From: Variovorax paradoxus
GTDB lineage: Bacteria > Pseudomonadota > Gammaproteobacteria > Burkholderiales > Burkholderiaceae_C
Assembly: GCF_009498455.1 (NCBI RefSeq)
Contig: NZ_CP045644.1
Coordinates: 5,893,001-5,957,000, forward strand
Reading direction: 5' to 3'
Length of the DNA: 64,000 nucleotides
Made by a program: the position numbers and the translations under genes
Shown here: positions 36,067 through 44,516 of the stretch, one piece after another
Layout of the letters: each line of letters starts with the position of its first letter
Numbering within the stretch: the first letter of the stretch is position 1
Notes under the pieces: generated by a model
What the model saw: only the letters and a program-made list of their open reading frames with translations
Database searches by the model: none
What the model was told of the DNA's origin: nothing

Positions 36067-37167
36067 ATGTCCTTCCCCTTCTCCAACGTCACCGATTCGT
36101 CCGCTGTTTCTGCCACGCCGCTTCCGGCCGAGCTACTTGCCCGTGTTGCTCGACTTCCCAAGGTCGACTTGCATTTCCACATGGCCGGCACGCTGCGACC
36201 AGCCACGCTTGCGCGGCTCGCGGGCAAATACGACCTGCCTCTGCCCCGCCCCCTGGAGACGCTGTACACCTACCGCGACTTCTACGACTTCATCGACGTG
36301 CTGCGCATCGCCGCGCAGGTCGTGCGCAGCAGCGCCGATTTCGAATGCGTGGCCTACGAAGCCGTGGAGGACGCGGCGCGCAGCAGCAACGCGCGCCATG
36401 TCGAGATGTCCTTCAACCCTCAGTACTTCATGCCCACCGCCGTTCCCTACCGGGTGCAGATCGAGGGGTTGACTGCGGGCCTGCATGCCGCGCAACGCGA
36501 CTTCGGCTGTTCAGGCCTGCTGATCGCCTCTTTCGACCGCGGCCTGCCGCTTGACAGCGCCGAGCGTGCCATGGAAGACATCCTCGGCCTGCGCTCGGAC
36601 CTCGTGGTCGGCGTGGGCCTGGACGGCCCGGAGCGCGAAGGGCCGCCGGCCCGGTTCGCGGCGCTCTTCCAGCGCGCCGGGCAGGCCGGACTGCGCCGCA
36701 CGGCCCACGTCTGCGAGGACAACCAGACACTGGAGGAGGCGCCGCCTTCCAATGTCGACGCGTGCATCGAGCTCCTGGGCTGCGACCGGCTGGACCACGG
36801 CTACAACCTGCTCGCGAGTGAAGACGGGTTGCGCCGCGCGCGCGATCGCGGCGTGTACTTCTGCGTGTGCGGGGTCACGAGCGTCGTGCGGCGTCAGCGC
36901 CAGCGCATCGAAGGCCTCAAGCGCATGGTCGACGCGGGCCTGCCCGTCACCCTCAACACCGACGACCCCGCGATGTTCCATACCGACCTCTCTCACTCCT
37001 ACGCCACCGTGCTCGAAGGCTGCGGCTGGGGGTGGGCACAGGCGCGTGCCTTCAGCCTGGCGGGCGTGGACGCATGCTGGCTCGACGAGTCGGCCAAGAG
37101 GGCCTTGCGCGCCGAGTTCGAGCGCGAGATCGCCCGGCTCGAAGGCGCGCCATCTGCAACCCATTGA
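36067..37167 (+). CDS. Divergent adenosine deaminase-family hydrolase
   Basis: A 366-residue metal-dependent deaminase. Zinc ligands appear in KVDLHFHMAGTL (HxH), the catalytic Glu in TAHVCED (usual HAGE reads HVCE), DRLDHGYNL supplies the His, and NTDDPAMFHTDLS the Asp pair. The usual CPxSN segment before NTDDP reads CGVTS, so substrate recognition is altered. It could act on adenine, another purine or a related ring. A Bug receptor gene follows 43 bases downstream, suggesting uptake and deamination of one compound. Confidence 0.85.
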   Translation: MSFPFSNVTDSSAVSATPLPAELLARVARLPKVDLHFHMAGTLRPATLARLAGKYDLPLPRPLETLYTYRDFYDFIDVLRIAAQVVRSSADFECVAYEAVEDAARSSNARHVEMSFNPQYFMPTAVPYRVQIEGLTAGLHAAQRDFGCSGLLIASFDRGLPLDSAERAMEDILGLRSDLVVGVGLDGPEREGPPARFAALFQRAGQAGLRRTAHVCEDNQTLEEAPPSNVDACIELLGCDRLDHGYNLLASEDGLRRARDRGVYFCVCGVTSVVRRQRQRIEGLKRMVDAGLPVTLNTDDPAMFHTDLSHSYATVLEGCGWGWAQARAFSLAGVDACWLDESAKRALRAEFEREIARLEGAPSATH

Positions 37168-37210
37168 CCGCCCCGCCGAAATCAACCGAAGCCGAAAGCA
37201 AGGATCTGTG

Positions 37211-38218
37211 ATGCCACTCGCAACTGCTGCAAAAATCCACCGCCGTCAACTGGTTGCGGCACTCGCACTCGCCGCCCTTGCGTGCTCGGCGCCGCCCCTC
37301 ATGGCCGAGGGCGCATGGCCCGCACGCGCGATCACCCTCATCGTTCCCTATGCTGCGGGCGGCAACGTGGACGTCATGGCGCGTTGGATCGGACCCGAGC
37401 TGTCAGCGCGTCTCGGGCAGCCCGTGGTCATCGAGAACGTCTCGGGCGCCGGCGGCATCATCGGCACGGAAAAAGCCGTGCGCGCCAAGCCCGACGGCTA
37501 CACCCTGCTGCTGTCGGTGGAAAGCACCATCATCATCGCGAAGATGGTCACGCCTTCCACCGTCCGCTACGACGGGCTGGCTGATTTGATGCCCGTCACC
37601 CTGCTGGGGGCGCAGCCCCTGGCGCTCGTGGGCAAGCCCGCGATGCAATCGAAGACCGCCGAGGCGCTCTATGCCGAGCTGAAGTCTGTGCCGGGCAAAT
37701 ACAGCTACGCGAGTTCCGGCGTGGGAACCTCGCTGCACCTGGGCGGCGAACTGCTCAAGCAGCAAGGCGGCCTCGACATGCTCCACGTGCCCTATCGAAC
37801 CGGCACGCAGATCGTGAACGATCTCAGCGGCAATCAGCTGGACCTGGCCGTGCTGCCCTTGTCCATGGTGATGCAGCAGGCACGCGCAGGAAAGATCCTC
37901 GTGTACGGCGTGATGTCAGACAAGCCGTCCCCGGCCATGCCCGAGGTGCTTCCCCTGGCCGGCGTGCCGGCCTGGCGCGGCGCGAACGTGACGGTGTGGC
38001 AGGGTGTCTTCGCGCCAAAAGGCACGCCGACGCAGATTGTCGAGCGGCTGAATACCGCGCTGGGCCAAGTGCTGGCCAATCCCAGCGTGCGCAAGAACTT
38101 CGAGGATGGTGGTGTCACGCCAATGGGCGCCGGTCCGAGGGAATTCGCTGCGTTCGTCAAGAACGAGGAGAGCAAGTTCGGCGCGATCGTCACCAAGGGA
38201 AACATCAAGGCCGAGTAA
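37211..38218 (+). CDS. Bug-family tripartite-tricarboxylate-type solute receptor
   Basis: A 335-residue periplasmic binding protein with a signal peptide (MPLATAAKIHRRQLVAALALAALACSAPPLMA). Bug signatures follow: WPARAITLIVPYAAGGNVDVMARW, QPVVIENVSGAGGIIGTEKAV, DGYTLLL and a late GVFAPKGTPTQIVERLN. No TctAB membrane genes are adjacent, common for Bug proteins in Burkholderiales. It probably shares a transcript with the deaminase-like gene 43 bases upstream. Confidence 0.9.
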   Translation: MPLATAAKIHRRQLVAALALAALACSAPPLMAEGAWPARAITLIVPYAAGGNVDVMARWIGPELSARLGQPVVIENVSGAGGIIGTEKAVRAKPDGYTLLLSVESTIIIAKMVTPSTVRYDGLADLMPVTLLGAQPLALVGKPAMQSKTAEALYAELKSVPGKYSYASSGVGTSLHLGGELLKQQGGLDMLHVPYRTGTQIVNDLSGNQLDLAVLPLSMVMQQARAGKILVYGVMSDKPSPAMPEVLPLAGVPAWRGANVTVWQGVFAPKGTPTQIVERLNTALGQVLANPSVRKNFEDGGVTPMGAGPREFAAFVKNEESKFGAIVTKGNIKAE

Positions 38219-38565
38219 CCGGCCCGCCGAGCAAGACCGAGCATCTGCTGGACCAAGCGCACTTGCATCCTGATGGCGATGAGCCAGGCTGTTTCGACAG
38301 TGAATCCGCCTGTTGCCATACCGCTGGTCTGCCGCCATCCTACTGGCCGCCCCCCGGATGTCGCAAAAGCAGCGATTGCCGTCGTCGGGCTTGGAACCAT
38401 CGATGGCTGCATGGAGACTGACACCCGACGCTTGGGTTCGTGGGCCAGGCTGACGGGGTCGGCGCGAGAACTCGACAATGCACCGTGTCCATTCGCCCGC
38501 CAGCAGTCATTGATAGGTTAGCTCTCGCATGTCGGTCGCTTGGTCTTCGCTCAGCGCCCGCGGAT
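38219..38565. other. 347-bp gap between converging genes
   Basis: The Bug gene and a LysR gene converge here. Open frames exist but none resembles a protein family or keeps a consistent codon pattern. No clear terminator hairpin was found by eye. Confidence 0.5.
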
Positions 38566-39492
38566 TCACCGGTGCGACTCGGTGCCGCGCCCGTCCGATC
38601 GACCCGCCGCCTCCACCAGGAAACTGACCAGCGCCTGCACCCGCGCGCTGCGCCCCTTGCGCGTGGGCACCAGCACCACCACCGGGGCGGCGCCAAATTC
38701 CCAATTGACCATCACGCGCTCAAGGCGGCCGGCGGCCAGCGCTTCGGCGGCGTCCCATTGGGAGCGCAGCACGATGCCCAGGCCATCCTCGGCCCACTGG
38801 CGTGCCACGCTGCCGTCGTTGCTGACGAAGGCCGGGTTGATGCGCAGCGTCTCGCCCTTGCGGGCGCCGCTGCCCGCGGGCCGCATGTGCCACAGTGTCA
38901 CGTCTTCGTCGTTCTCGCGGATGCAGATGCAGGCGTGATAGGCCAGGTCCGCCGGGTTGCGGGGCGTGCCGTGCTCGCGCAGGTAGCCGGGGCTCGCGCA
39001 CAGCCAGCGTTCGTTGGAAGCGAGCGTATGCGCCACCCAGGACGAGTCGCGCACCGCGCCCACGTGCACCACCGCGTCGGAGTCGTGCTTGTCGGGCCAC
39101 GGCGTTTCGCGCAGGTCCAGCTGCAGCCCCAGGGCCGGATGCAGGCGGGAGAAACGGGACAGCCACGGCGCGACATGTGTGCGGCCATAGCCGAAGGACG
39201 CGGCCACCCGCAGCGTTCCGCTCAGGCGCCGGTCGTCCCGCTGCAGGGATTCGCGCAGGCCGTCGAACTTCAGCAGGAGTTCATAGGCCTCACGCCCGAA
39301 CCGTTCGCCTTCCGAGGTCAGGTGCAGCTTGCGCGATGTGCGGTTGGCCAGCACCAGGCCCAGCGAGGCCTCGAGCTTGCGCAAGCGCATCGAGAGCGCG
39401 GGCGGCGTGACACCGAGCGAGCGCGCAGCCGCGCTGAGCGAGCTCTCGCGCAGCAACGCGGCAGCCAGGCGAAGGTCTTCGATCTGCATCAT
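38566..39492 (-). CDS. LysR-family transcriptional regulator
   Basis: A 308-residue LTTR. HTH at about residues 5-62 (LRLAAALLRESSLSAAARSLGVTPPALSMRLRKLEASLGLVLANRTSRKLHLT), then a substrate domain with LRETPWPDKHDSDAVVHVG and WLCASPGYL as in the DsdC/GcvA-like and CrgA-like groups. Two Met codons open it. It diverges from the HAD-Bug-lyase-RidA operon with 72 bases between starts, so it is the likely regulator. Confidence 0.9.
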   Translation of the reverse strand: MMQIEDLRLAAALLRESSLSAAARSLGVTPPALSMRLRKLEASLGLVLANRTSRKLHLTSEGERFGREAYELLLKFDGLRESLQRDDRRLSGTLRVAASFGYGRTHVAPWLSRFSRLHPALGLQLDLRETPWPDKHDSDAVVHVGAVRDSSWVAHTLASNERWLCASPGYLREHGTPRNPADLAYHACICIRENDEDVTLWHMRPAGSGARKGETLRINPAFVSNDGSVARQWAEDGLGIVLRSQWDAAEALAAGRLERVMVNWEFGAAPVVVLVPTRKGRSARVQALVSFLVEAAGRSDGRGTESHR

Positions 39493-39564
39493 TCAGCAGA
39501 GCTTAACTATTGATGACGCAAGAGTGAAGCTCGAAGACGCCCTGGCACACCTAAAGTGAGCGCC

Positions 39565-40239
39565 ATGCAAAACACTTCGACTTCCATTGCTGCGGCCGGG
39601 CGCTATCCCCGGGCCGTGCTGTTCGACCTGCTCACTGCGCTGCTCGATTCGTGGACCGTCTGGAACGCGGCTGCCGGCTCCGAGCAGATGGGCCGCGCCT
39701 GGCGCGCCGAATACCTGCGGCTCACTTATGGCTGTGGCGCCTACGTGCCCTACGAAGACCTGGTACGGCAGGCCGCCGCCACCGTGGGATTGCCCGCGAG
39801 CGCCCCGCAGTCGCTGGACGACCATTGGGAGGAACTGCCCGCGTGGAGCGGCGCCACCGAACTGCTGCGGGCGCTCGCGCCCCACTGCAAGCTGGCCGTG
39901 GTGACCAACTGCTCGCGGCGCCTGGGCCAGCGTGCCGCCGATCGCCTGGGGATCGACTGGGACGTGGTCGTGACCTCCGAGGAAGCGGGCTTCTACAAGC
40001 CCGATCCCAGACCCTACCGGCTGGCCCTGGAGCGCCTGGGCGTGCAGCCGGCCGAGGCGGCTTTCGTTGCCGGATCAGGCTACGACATGTTCGGCACCGC
40101 CAGCGTCGGCCTGCGCACCTACTGGCACAACCGCGTCGGCCTCGCCCGGCCCGAAGGCGCGCCGCTGGCGGAGGTCGAGTCGCCCACGCTCGATGGCGCG
40201 CTGCCATGGCTGCGCGGCTTCCGACCGGCCGCTTTCTGA
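39565..40239 (+). CDS. HAD-superfamily hydrolase (haloacid dehalogenase-like)
   Basis: A 224-residue HAD protein. Motif I is AVLFDLLTAL (nucleophile Asp; the usual second Asp, DxD, is Leu-Leu here, as in haloacid dehalogenases), motif II is VVTNCS, and motif III/IV lie in FYKPDPRPYRLAL and VAGSGYDMFGT. The absence of the second Asp favours a dehalogenase-type over a phosphatase role. ATG 39565 or GTG 39556 may start it. First gene of a four-gene operon. Confidence 0.82.
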   Translation: MQNTSTSIAAAGRYPRAVLFDLLTALLDSWTVWNAAAGSEQMGRAWRAEYLRLTYGCGAYVPYEDLVRQAAATVGLPASAPQSLDDHWEELPAWSGATELLRALAPHCKLAVVTNCSRRLGQRAADRLGIDWDVVVTSEEAGFYKPDPRPYRLALERLGVQPAEAAFVAGSGYDMFGTASVGLRTYWHNRVGLARPEGAPLAEVESPTLDGALPWLRGFRPAAF

Positions 40240-40266
40240 TCCAACCCACCACTCCAGGACCTGTCC

Positions 40267-41253
40267 ATGATCCGCTCCCTTCGCCTGGTGGGTAGCCTTG
40301 CTTCCCTCTGTGCCGGCTTGCTGGCCGCGTCCGGCGCTTTCGCACAGGCGTTTCCGAACCGCCCCGTCACGCTGATTGTTCCATTCCCGGCCGGCGGTCC
40401 CAGCGATGCGCTGGCCCGCGCCGTCGCGCAGAAGATGGCTGCGCCGTTGGGCCAGCCCGTCGTCATCGAGAACCTCGGCGGCGCGAACGGCGTCATCGGC
40501 CTGACGAAGGCCAGCAAGGCCGCCGCCGATGGCTACACGATCTCGTTCGGAGGCATCGGCACGCATGTGGCCAACCTCGCGCTGTACAAGAAGCTGGCCT
40601 ATGACCCCGTCGCCGATTTCGCTCCCATCGGCCCCGCGGGCGCGGCACCGATGCTGCTGCTGGCCCGCGCCGACCTGCCGGCGAACGATCTACGCGAGTT
40701 CAGCGCCTGGCTGGCGAAGCACAAGGACAAGGCCTCCTATGGCAGCGCGGGCGTGGGGTCGATTTCGCACTATGGCTGCGTGCTGTTGCTGTCTTCCCTC
40801 GGCCAGAACGCCACGCACGTGCCCTACAAGGGCGTTGCGCCGGCAATCAACGACCTGATGGGCGGGCAGACCGATTTCATGTGCGACCAGACCACCACCG
40901 CACTGCCGCAGATCGCCGGAGGGCGCATCAAGGCCGTCGCCGTGCTGTCGGGCACGCGCCTCGCGCAGCTGCCGCGTGCAGCCACTGCGGCGGAAGCCGG
41001 CCATGCGCTGGACGTGCGTTCCTGGAATGCCTTCTTCGCCCCGCGCGGCACCCCGCAGCCCGTGCTCGCCAAGCTGACGGGCGCGCTGCAACAGGCAGTG
41101 GCCGATCCGGTGCTTCGCAAGCAGATGGAAGGGCTGGGTGTCGACTTGCCCGCACCCGCCGATGCAACGCCCGCGGCCGTCACCGCGCTCATCGCGCGCG
41201 GCATCCGCGACGACGTGCCGGCCCTCAAGGCCAAGGGCCAATACCTGGACTGA
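40267..41253 (+). CDS. Bug-family solute receptor
   Basis: A 328-residue exported binding protein with signal MIRSLRLVGSLASLCAGLLAASGAFAQ. Bug signatures: FPNRPVTLIVPFPAGGPSDALARA, QPVVIENLGGANGVIGLTKASK, DGYTISFGG, HVPYKGVAPAINDLMGGQTDFMCD. It is 27 bases after the HAD gene and 6 bases before the PLP-lyase gene, so it probably takes up that enzyme's substrate. Confidence 0.9.
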   Translation: MIRSLRLVGSLASLCAGLLAASGAFAQAFPNRPVTLIVPFPAGGPSDALARAVAQKMAAPLGQPVVIENLGGANGVIGLTKASKAAADGYTISFGGIGTHVANLALYKKLAYDPVADFAPIGPAGAAPMLLLARADLPANDLREFSAWLAKHKDKASYGSAGVGSISHYGCVLLLSSLGQNATHVPYKGVAPAINDLMGGQTDFMCDQTTTALPQIAGGRIKAVAVLSGTRLAQLPRAATAAEAGHALDVRSWNAFFAPRGTPQPVLAKLTGALQQAVADPVLRKQMEGLGVDLPAPADATPAAVTALIARGIRDDVPALKAKGQYLD

Positions 41254-41259
41254 TCCGAA

Positions 41260-42414
41260 ATGAACAACATGCAGAACAACCCTCCAAATCTCGCCGATAT
41301 CGACACCCCCGCAGCCGTCGTGTCGCTTCCACGTATGCAGCGGAACATCGCGCGCATGCAGCAGCAGGCCGATGCGCTGGGCGTGCGCTTCCGCCCGCAC
41401 GTGAAGACCACCAAATGCGCCGATGTGGTCGCGGCCCAGCTTGCCGCCGGCGCGGCGGGCATCACGGTGTCGACGCTGAAGGAGGCCGACCAGTTCTTCG
41501 CCCGCGGCGTGACCGACATCCTCTATGCCGTCGGCATGGCGCCGCACCGGCTCGCGCATGCGCTGGACCTGCGCCAGCGCGGCTGCGCGCTGCAGATCCT
41601 GACCGACAGCGTCGAAGGCGCGCGGGCCATCGCCGAATACGGCCGCGCGCACGGCCACGCCTTCGAGGTGCTCATCGAGATCGACACCGATGGTCACCGC
41701 TCTGGCATCAAGCCGGGCGAGGACCTGCTGCTCGAGGTCGGCCGCGTGCTGCATGAGGGCGGCATGCGCCTGGCCGGCGTGCTGACGCATGCGGGCTCCA
41801 GCTACGAACTGCACACGCCCGAGGCCCTGGCCGCCCTGGCCGAGCAGGAACGCGCCGGCTGCGTGCAGGCCGCGGAACGCCTGCGCGCCGCAGGCTTGCC
41901 TTGCCCCATGGTGTCGGTAGGCTCCACCCCCACGGCGCTGGAAGTTGCGTCGCTCGAAGGCGTGACCGAACTGCGCGCCGGGGTCTATGTCTTCTTCGAC
42001 CTGGTGATGCGCAACGTGGGCGTCTGCAGCACCGAAGACATCGCGCTGAGCGTGCTCACCACCGTCATCGGGCACCAGGCCGACAAGGGCTGGGCCATCG
42101 TCGATGCCGGCTGGATGGCCATGAGCCGCGACCGGGGCACGGGCAAGCAGCAGCGCGACTACGGCTATGGCCAGGTGTGCACCGTGGACGGGGTGCCAAT
42201 CGAGGGCTACCTGCTGTCGGGCGCCAACCAGGAGCACGGCATCCTCTCGCGCGAGGGCGCTGCGGACCCGGACATCGCGGCGCGCTTCCCGACCGGAACC
42301 CGGCTGCGGATCCTGCCCAACCATGCCTGCGCCACCGGCGCGCAGTTTCCCGCCTACCAAGCGCTGGCCGCGGATGGCACGGTGCAAACCTGGGAGCGCC
42401 TCCATGGTTGGTGA
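41260..42414 (+). CDS. D-threonine aldolase/D-serine dehydratase-like PLP enzyme
   Basis: A 384-residue fold-type III PLP enzyme (alanine-racemase-like barrel). DIDTPAAVVSLPRMQRNIARMQ and RFRPHVKTTKCADV place the PLP lysine in HVKT. The C-terminal LPNHACATGAQF holds the HxC zinc site of DSD1-type D-serine dehydratases and D-threonine aldolases. The reaction is probably cleavage or dehydration of a D-3-hydroxyamino acid. RidA overlaps its 3' end, which fits a dehydratase whose enamine/imine product needs RidA. Confidence 0.86.
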   Translation: MNNMQNNPPNLADIDTPAAVVSLPRMQRNIARMQQQADALGVRFRPHVKTTKCADVVAAQLAAGAAGITVSTLKEADQFFARGVTDILYAVGMAPHRLAHALDLRQRGCALQILTDSVEGARAIAEYGRAHGHAFEVLIEIDTDGHRSGIKPGEDLLLEVGRVLHEGGMRLAGVLTHAGSSYELHTPEALAALAEQERAGCVQAAERLRAAGLPCPMVSVGSTPTALEVASLEGVTELRAGVYVFFDLVMRNVGVCSTEDIALSVLTTVIGHQADKGWAIVDAGWMAMSRDRGTGKQQRDYGYGQVCTVDGVPIEGYLLSGANQEHGILSREGAADPDIAARFPTGTRLRILPNHACATGAQFPAYQALAADGTVQTWERLHGW

Positions 42415-42820
42415 GAACGCCGCTGAACCCCGCAATATGTCGGGCCCGGCCCATGTCGCAGTGCCCGCCATGGCCAGGCCGGGCGGCCACTACAGCCATG
42501 CCGCCGTGGGCGGCGGCATGGTCTTCATCGCCGGACAACTGCCGATCACGCCGGAGGGCGAGCGCCTGGCCGATGCGACGTTCGAAGCCCAGGTGGCGCA
42601 GACGTTGGCGAACGTACAGGCCGCCTTGCTCGCGGCCGGTTCAGACATCGACAAGCTGCTGCAGGTGAGGGTCTACCTCGACGACATCGCCAACTGGCCG
42701 GCCTTCGACAGGATCTATGCGCAGTGGGCCGGACCATCGCGCCCAGCCAGGGCCGTCGTGCCGACCGGACCGCTGCACTTCGGGTTAAAGGTCGAGGTGG
42801 AGGCGATGGCGCTTGCATGA
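42404..42820 (+). CDS. RidA-family enamine/imine deaminase
   Basis: A 138-residue RidA-family (YjgF/YER057c/UK114) protein: HYSHAAVGGGMVFIAGQLPITPEG, a central QVAQTLANVQAALLAAGSDIDKLLQVRVYLDDI, and ARAVVPTGPLHFGLKVEVEAMA with the Arg that binds the substrate carboxylate. ATG 42404, with GGAG upstream, overlaps the lyase gene by 11 bases; ATG 42437 is an alternative. It would hydrolyse 2-aminoacrylate-like products of the preceding PLP enzyme. Confidence 0.88.
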   Translation: MVGENAAEPRNMSGPAHVAVPAMARPGGHYSHAAVGGGMVFIAGQLPITPEGERLADATFEAQVAQTLANVQAALLAAGSDIDKLLQVRVYLDDIANWPAFDRIYAQWAGPSRPARAVVPTGPLHFGLKVEVEAMALA

Positions 42821-42828
42821 TCGGACGA

Positions 42829-42856
42829 TTGACCGCTTCGGGGCGACGCGACCGGC
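42829..42856 (+). repeat. Weak copy of the island palindrome
   Basis: TTGACCGCTTCGGGGCGACG shares the TGACCGCTT...CGA skeleton with the island repeats. It lies just after the RidA stop codon and marks the left edge of the small-gene island. It is the least certain copy. Confidence 0.35.
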
Positions 42857-42888
42857 TGCTTCTGGCATCAAAGCTACAAACCGCAACC

Positions 42889-42917
42889 GGCTACAGTCGG
42901 CCAACAGCAGACCTTCA
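42889..42917 (-). repeat. Island palindrome copy, minus orientation
   Basis: On the minus strand it reads GAAGGTCTGCTGTTGGCCGA then CTGTAGCC, among the best copies. The stop codon TGA of the gene at 42915 forms its first bases. Reads in the same sense as its gene, unlike the copies at 44434-46350. Confidence 0.75.
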
Positions 42918-43277
42918 ACCGTCCTGTTCAGTCGACAGACCAGATTCGAACGCACCACCATTGTGATAGTGCTCAACGATCCGCATTGCCATGAAGCCAT
43001 ATGCTTTTTCGGGAGGCGTATCGTTCTCGACGTATCGAATGTGTGAGACCACGTAGGCGGAGCCCAGATGCTGGTTGGCTTCCGCCACCCCGCGTAGCAC
43101 GTGTTGGACGAGCTGATCTTCGTTCAAAGGCTTGTGCCGGCACTCGCCTGTGCCGGCGAGTCGCTCACAGATGGGAAAGCCATCGAGGGGGCCACCGAGT
43201 CGAATCTGAAGCAAGTTGTGCGTTGGTCCGGTAATACGGGCAGCAGCGAAAAACTCCCCCAAGCGTACGAACTGCAT
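42915..43277 (-). CDS. Small protein of unknown function in the repeat island
   Basis: A 120-residue protein, not recognised. It has a plausible soluble mixed alpha/beta composition (NEDQLVQHVLRGVAEANQHLGSAYVVSHIRYVENDTPPEKAYGFMAMRIVEHYHNG), with no signal or TM segment. The pattern of a conserved aromatic/acidic core resembles small immunity-type proteins, but no family can be named. Its stop codon overlaps an island palindrome. Confidence 0.65.
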   Translation of the reverse strand: MQFVRLGEFFAAARITGPTHNLLQIRLGGPLDGFPICERLAGTGECRHKPLNEDQLVQHVLRGVAEANQHLGSAYVVSHIRYVENDTPPEKAYGFMAMRIVEHYHNGGAFESGLSTEQDG

Positions 43278-43322
43278 TTTCGAGGTCCAGTTTTTGTGCG
43301 AATAGCTGAATCATGCCTCAGC

Positions 43323-43352
43323 GACTACTGCAGAATTCGGCCAGAAGCTGCC
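43323..43352 (-). repeat. Island palindrome copy, minus orientation
   Basis: On the minus strand it reads GGCAGCTTCTGGCCGAATTC then TGCAGTAGTC, matching the CTTCTGGCCGA core. It lies between the divergent starts of the genes at 42915 and 43380. Confidence 0.6.
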
Positions 43353-43379
43353 TATCGGCCTCACCGCTCGCAAGACCCC

Positions 43380-44030
43380 ATGAAGCAATCAGAACTCAAC
43401 AAGATGGTTGGCGCTTGCCTCAAGCGCGAAGGCAAGACGCTCGGTTGGAAGACGAAGGCCCATAACGCCTTTCGCGTTGAGGGGGACATGTTCTTTTCGC
43501 TCTTGATTTCAGGCGACGCGAAAGAGAAAACGCTGTACCGCAGGCTGTCATGTAAGCCGATGGCCTTCGACGCTGAGCTATGGAACATTTTGGGCATGAC
43601 AGCCAATTCGCAGGAGCCCTTGGGGCTTCGCGCCGATGGGGCGTACACCCTCTTTGGTATCGCCCTGTACGAAGGCTCGATTGAAGTTGCAGAGTGGAAT
43701 GATGAGGGGCTGTTGACCTCTACTCGCCAGTGCCTTTTAGAAGCGAATGCATCCATCGAGTCCAATCAACACCTGCGCACCGTCGATGCGTTCATGAAAC
43801 TGGGCGAAGCTTTCAACGTGGACATCCTCAAGAGAGTGCCGAACACGGCATGGAACTTTTGGAAGGAGCGCTTGATTTGCCATCGTCTTAAGGGAGAGAT
43901 GGAACAAGCAACCTCAATTGCCGAGGCTCGCATTTCCGCGGGTGATTCAGGTCGCTTCGTCATTGGCGGGCAGACGTTCTACCACCTTGCGCAGCGGCTA
44001 CCACAGGGTCACAGCGTACCTGCCGGATGA
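43380..44030 (+). CDS. Unknown 216-residue protein of the repeat island
   Basis: A soluble 216-residue protein starting MKQSELNKMVGACLKREGKTLGWKTKAHNAF. The sequence KAHNAFRVEGDMFFSLLISG vaguely resembles DUF4304-type proteins, which are found among immunity genes, but I cannot confirm it. Codon use is less GC-biased than in surrounding metabolic genes. It is one of two plus-strand genes in the island; its stop TGA opens a palindrome-like string. Confidence 0.65.
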   Translation: MKQSELNKMVGACLKREGKTLGWKTKAHNAFRVEGDMFFSLLISGDAKEKTLYRRLSCKPMAFDAELWNILGMTANSQEPLGLRADGAYTLFGIALYEGSIEVAEWNDEGLLTSTRQCLLEANASIESNQHLRTVDAFMKLGEAFNVDILKRVPNTAWNFWKERLICHRLKGEMEQATSIAEARISAGDSGRFVIGGQTFYHLAQRLPQGHSVPAG

Positions 44031-44105
44031 CCGCTTTTAAGCGAGTTCTATGCCGGCTTTGGGCCCTAAGCCGAAGTTCACTCTTCTCCGAAGCAGACCT
44101 TGTGT
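44028..44105. repeat. Composite of palindrome copies between converging genes
   Basis: TGACCGCTTTTAAGCGAG (44028-44045), CGGCTTTGGGCCCTAAGCCG (44053-44072, a 6-bp stem) and, on the minus strand, AGGTCTGCTTCGGAGA (from 44104 leftward) fill the 76 bases between two converging genes. Each resembles one half of the island repeat. The 3' ends of both genes touch it. Confidence 0.5.
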
Positions 44106-44106
44106 C

Positions 44107-44430
44107 TTATGTGGAGATTTTGGCCAGGAGGTCCGGGCGCACCTCCTCCGGCGTGAAGGCTCTCAGAATTACTTCCTTGGGCTCGACCGCACCTTCGGCC
44201 CGTGCCAAATCTATCCTGGCAATCTGCTCTGGAGATAGAAAGTGGTCCTTCAGGGCGACGGCAACGCTCGTTATCTGAGTGCGTCGAGCAAGGAAAGCAT
44301 GCATCTGCGCGACGGTAAGTCCAATCGCATGACCTGCGGCGACTTCAGCTGCAACGTGCACTGTGATACCAGAACCTGCGTCCACATTAACCACCGCTTT
44401 GAATTCCGCAAAGTATTCTTCAAGGTTCAT
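44107..44430 (-). CDS. Unknown small protein (array module)
   Basis: A 107-residue soluble protein, MNLEEYFAEFKAVVNVDAGSGITVHVAAEVAAGHAIGLT..., with an Ala/Val-rich N-terminus and a helical, charged C-terminal half (SPEQIARIDLARAEGAVEPKEVILRAFTPEE). No signal, no Cys motif, no known family. Its start is 4 bases from a palindrome and its stop 2 bases from another, so it fills one array module. Confidence 0.65.
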   Translation of the reverse strand: MNLEEYFAEFKAVVNVDAGSGITVHVAAEVAAGHAIGLTVAQMHAFLARRTQITSVAVALKDHFLSPEQIARIDLARAEGAVEPKEVILRAFTPEEVRPDLLAKIST

Positions 44431-44433
44431 TAG

Positions 44434-44470
44434 ATGTCCGGTTCTGGCCGCCCGGGGCCGGTCACCGACC
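44434..44470 (+). repeat. Island palindrome copy
   Basis: ATGTCCGGTTCTGGCCGCCC followed by GGGGCCGGTC. The GTCCGGTTCTGGCCG core matches the island consensus. It lies 4 bases upstream of the start of the gene at 44107-44430. Confidence 0.6.
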
Positions 44471-44490
44471 AGGTCCGCTCCTGGTCAGCC
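44471..44490 (+). repeat. Second, shorter palindrome copy in tandem
   Basis: AGGTCCGCTCCTGGTCAGCC directly follows the copy at 44434 and matches AGGTCTGCTNCTGGCCGACC. It is 26 bases past the stop of the SWIB gene. A separate small hairpin, GCCGC-ACGCA-GCGGC on the minus strand, lies between. Confidence 0.5.
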
Positions 44491-44516
44491 AACGCCGCTG
44501 CGTGCGGCAACGCTCT

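Noticed and set aside
38273..38521. Plus-strand 82-residue frame containing AVVGLGTIDG
   Set aside because: The short NAD-binding-like string is isolated, the rest has no fold pattern, and no start signal is evident.
43141..43175. Perfect 7-bp stem (ACTCGCC/GGCGAGT) near 43144-43163
   Set aside because: It lies inside the coding sequence of the gene at 42915 and does not match the island palindrome, so it is probably chance.
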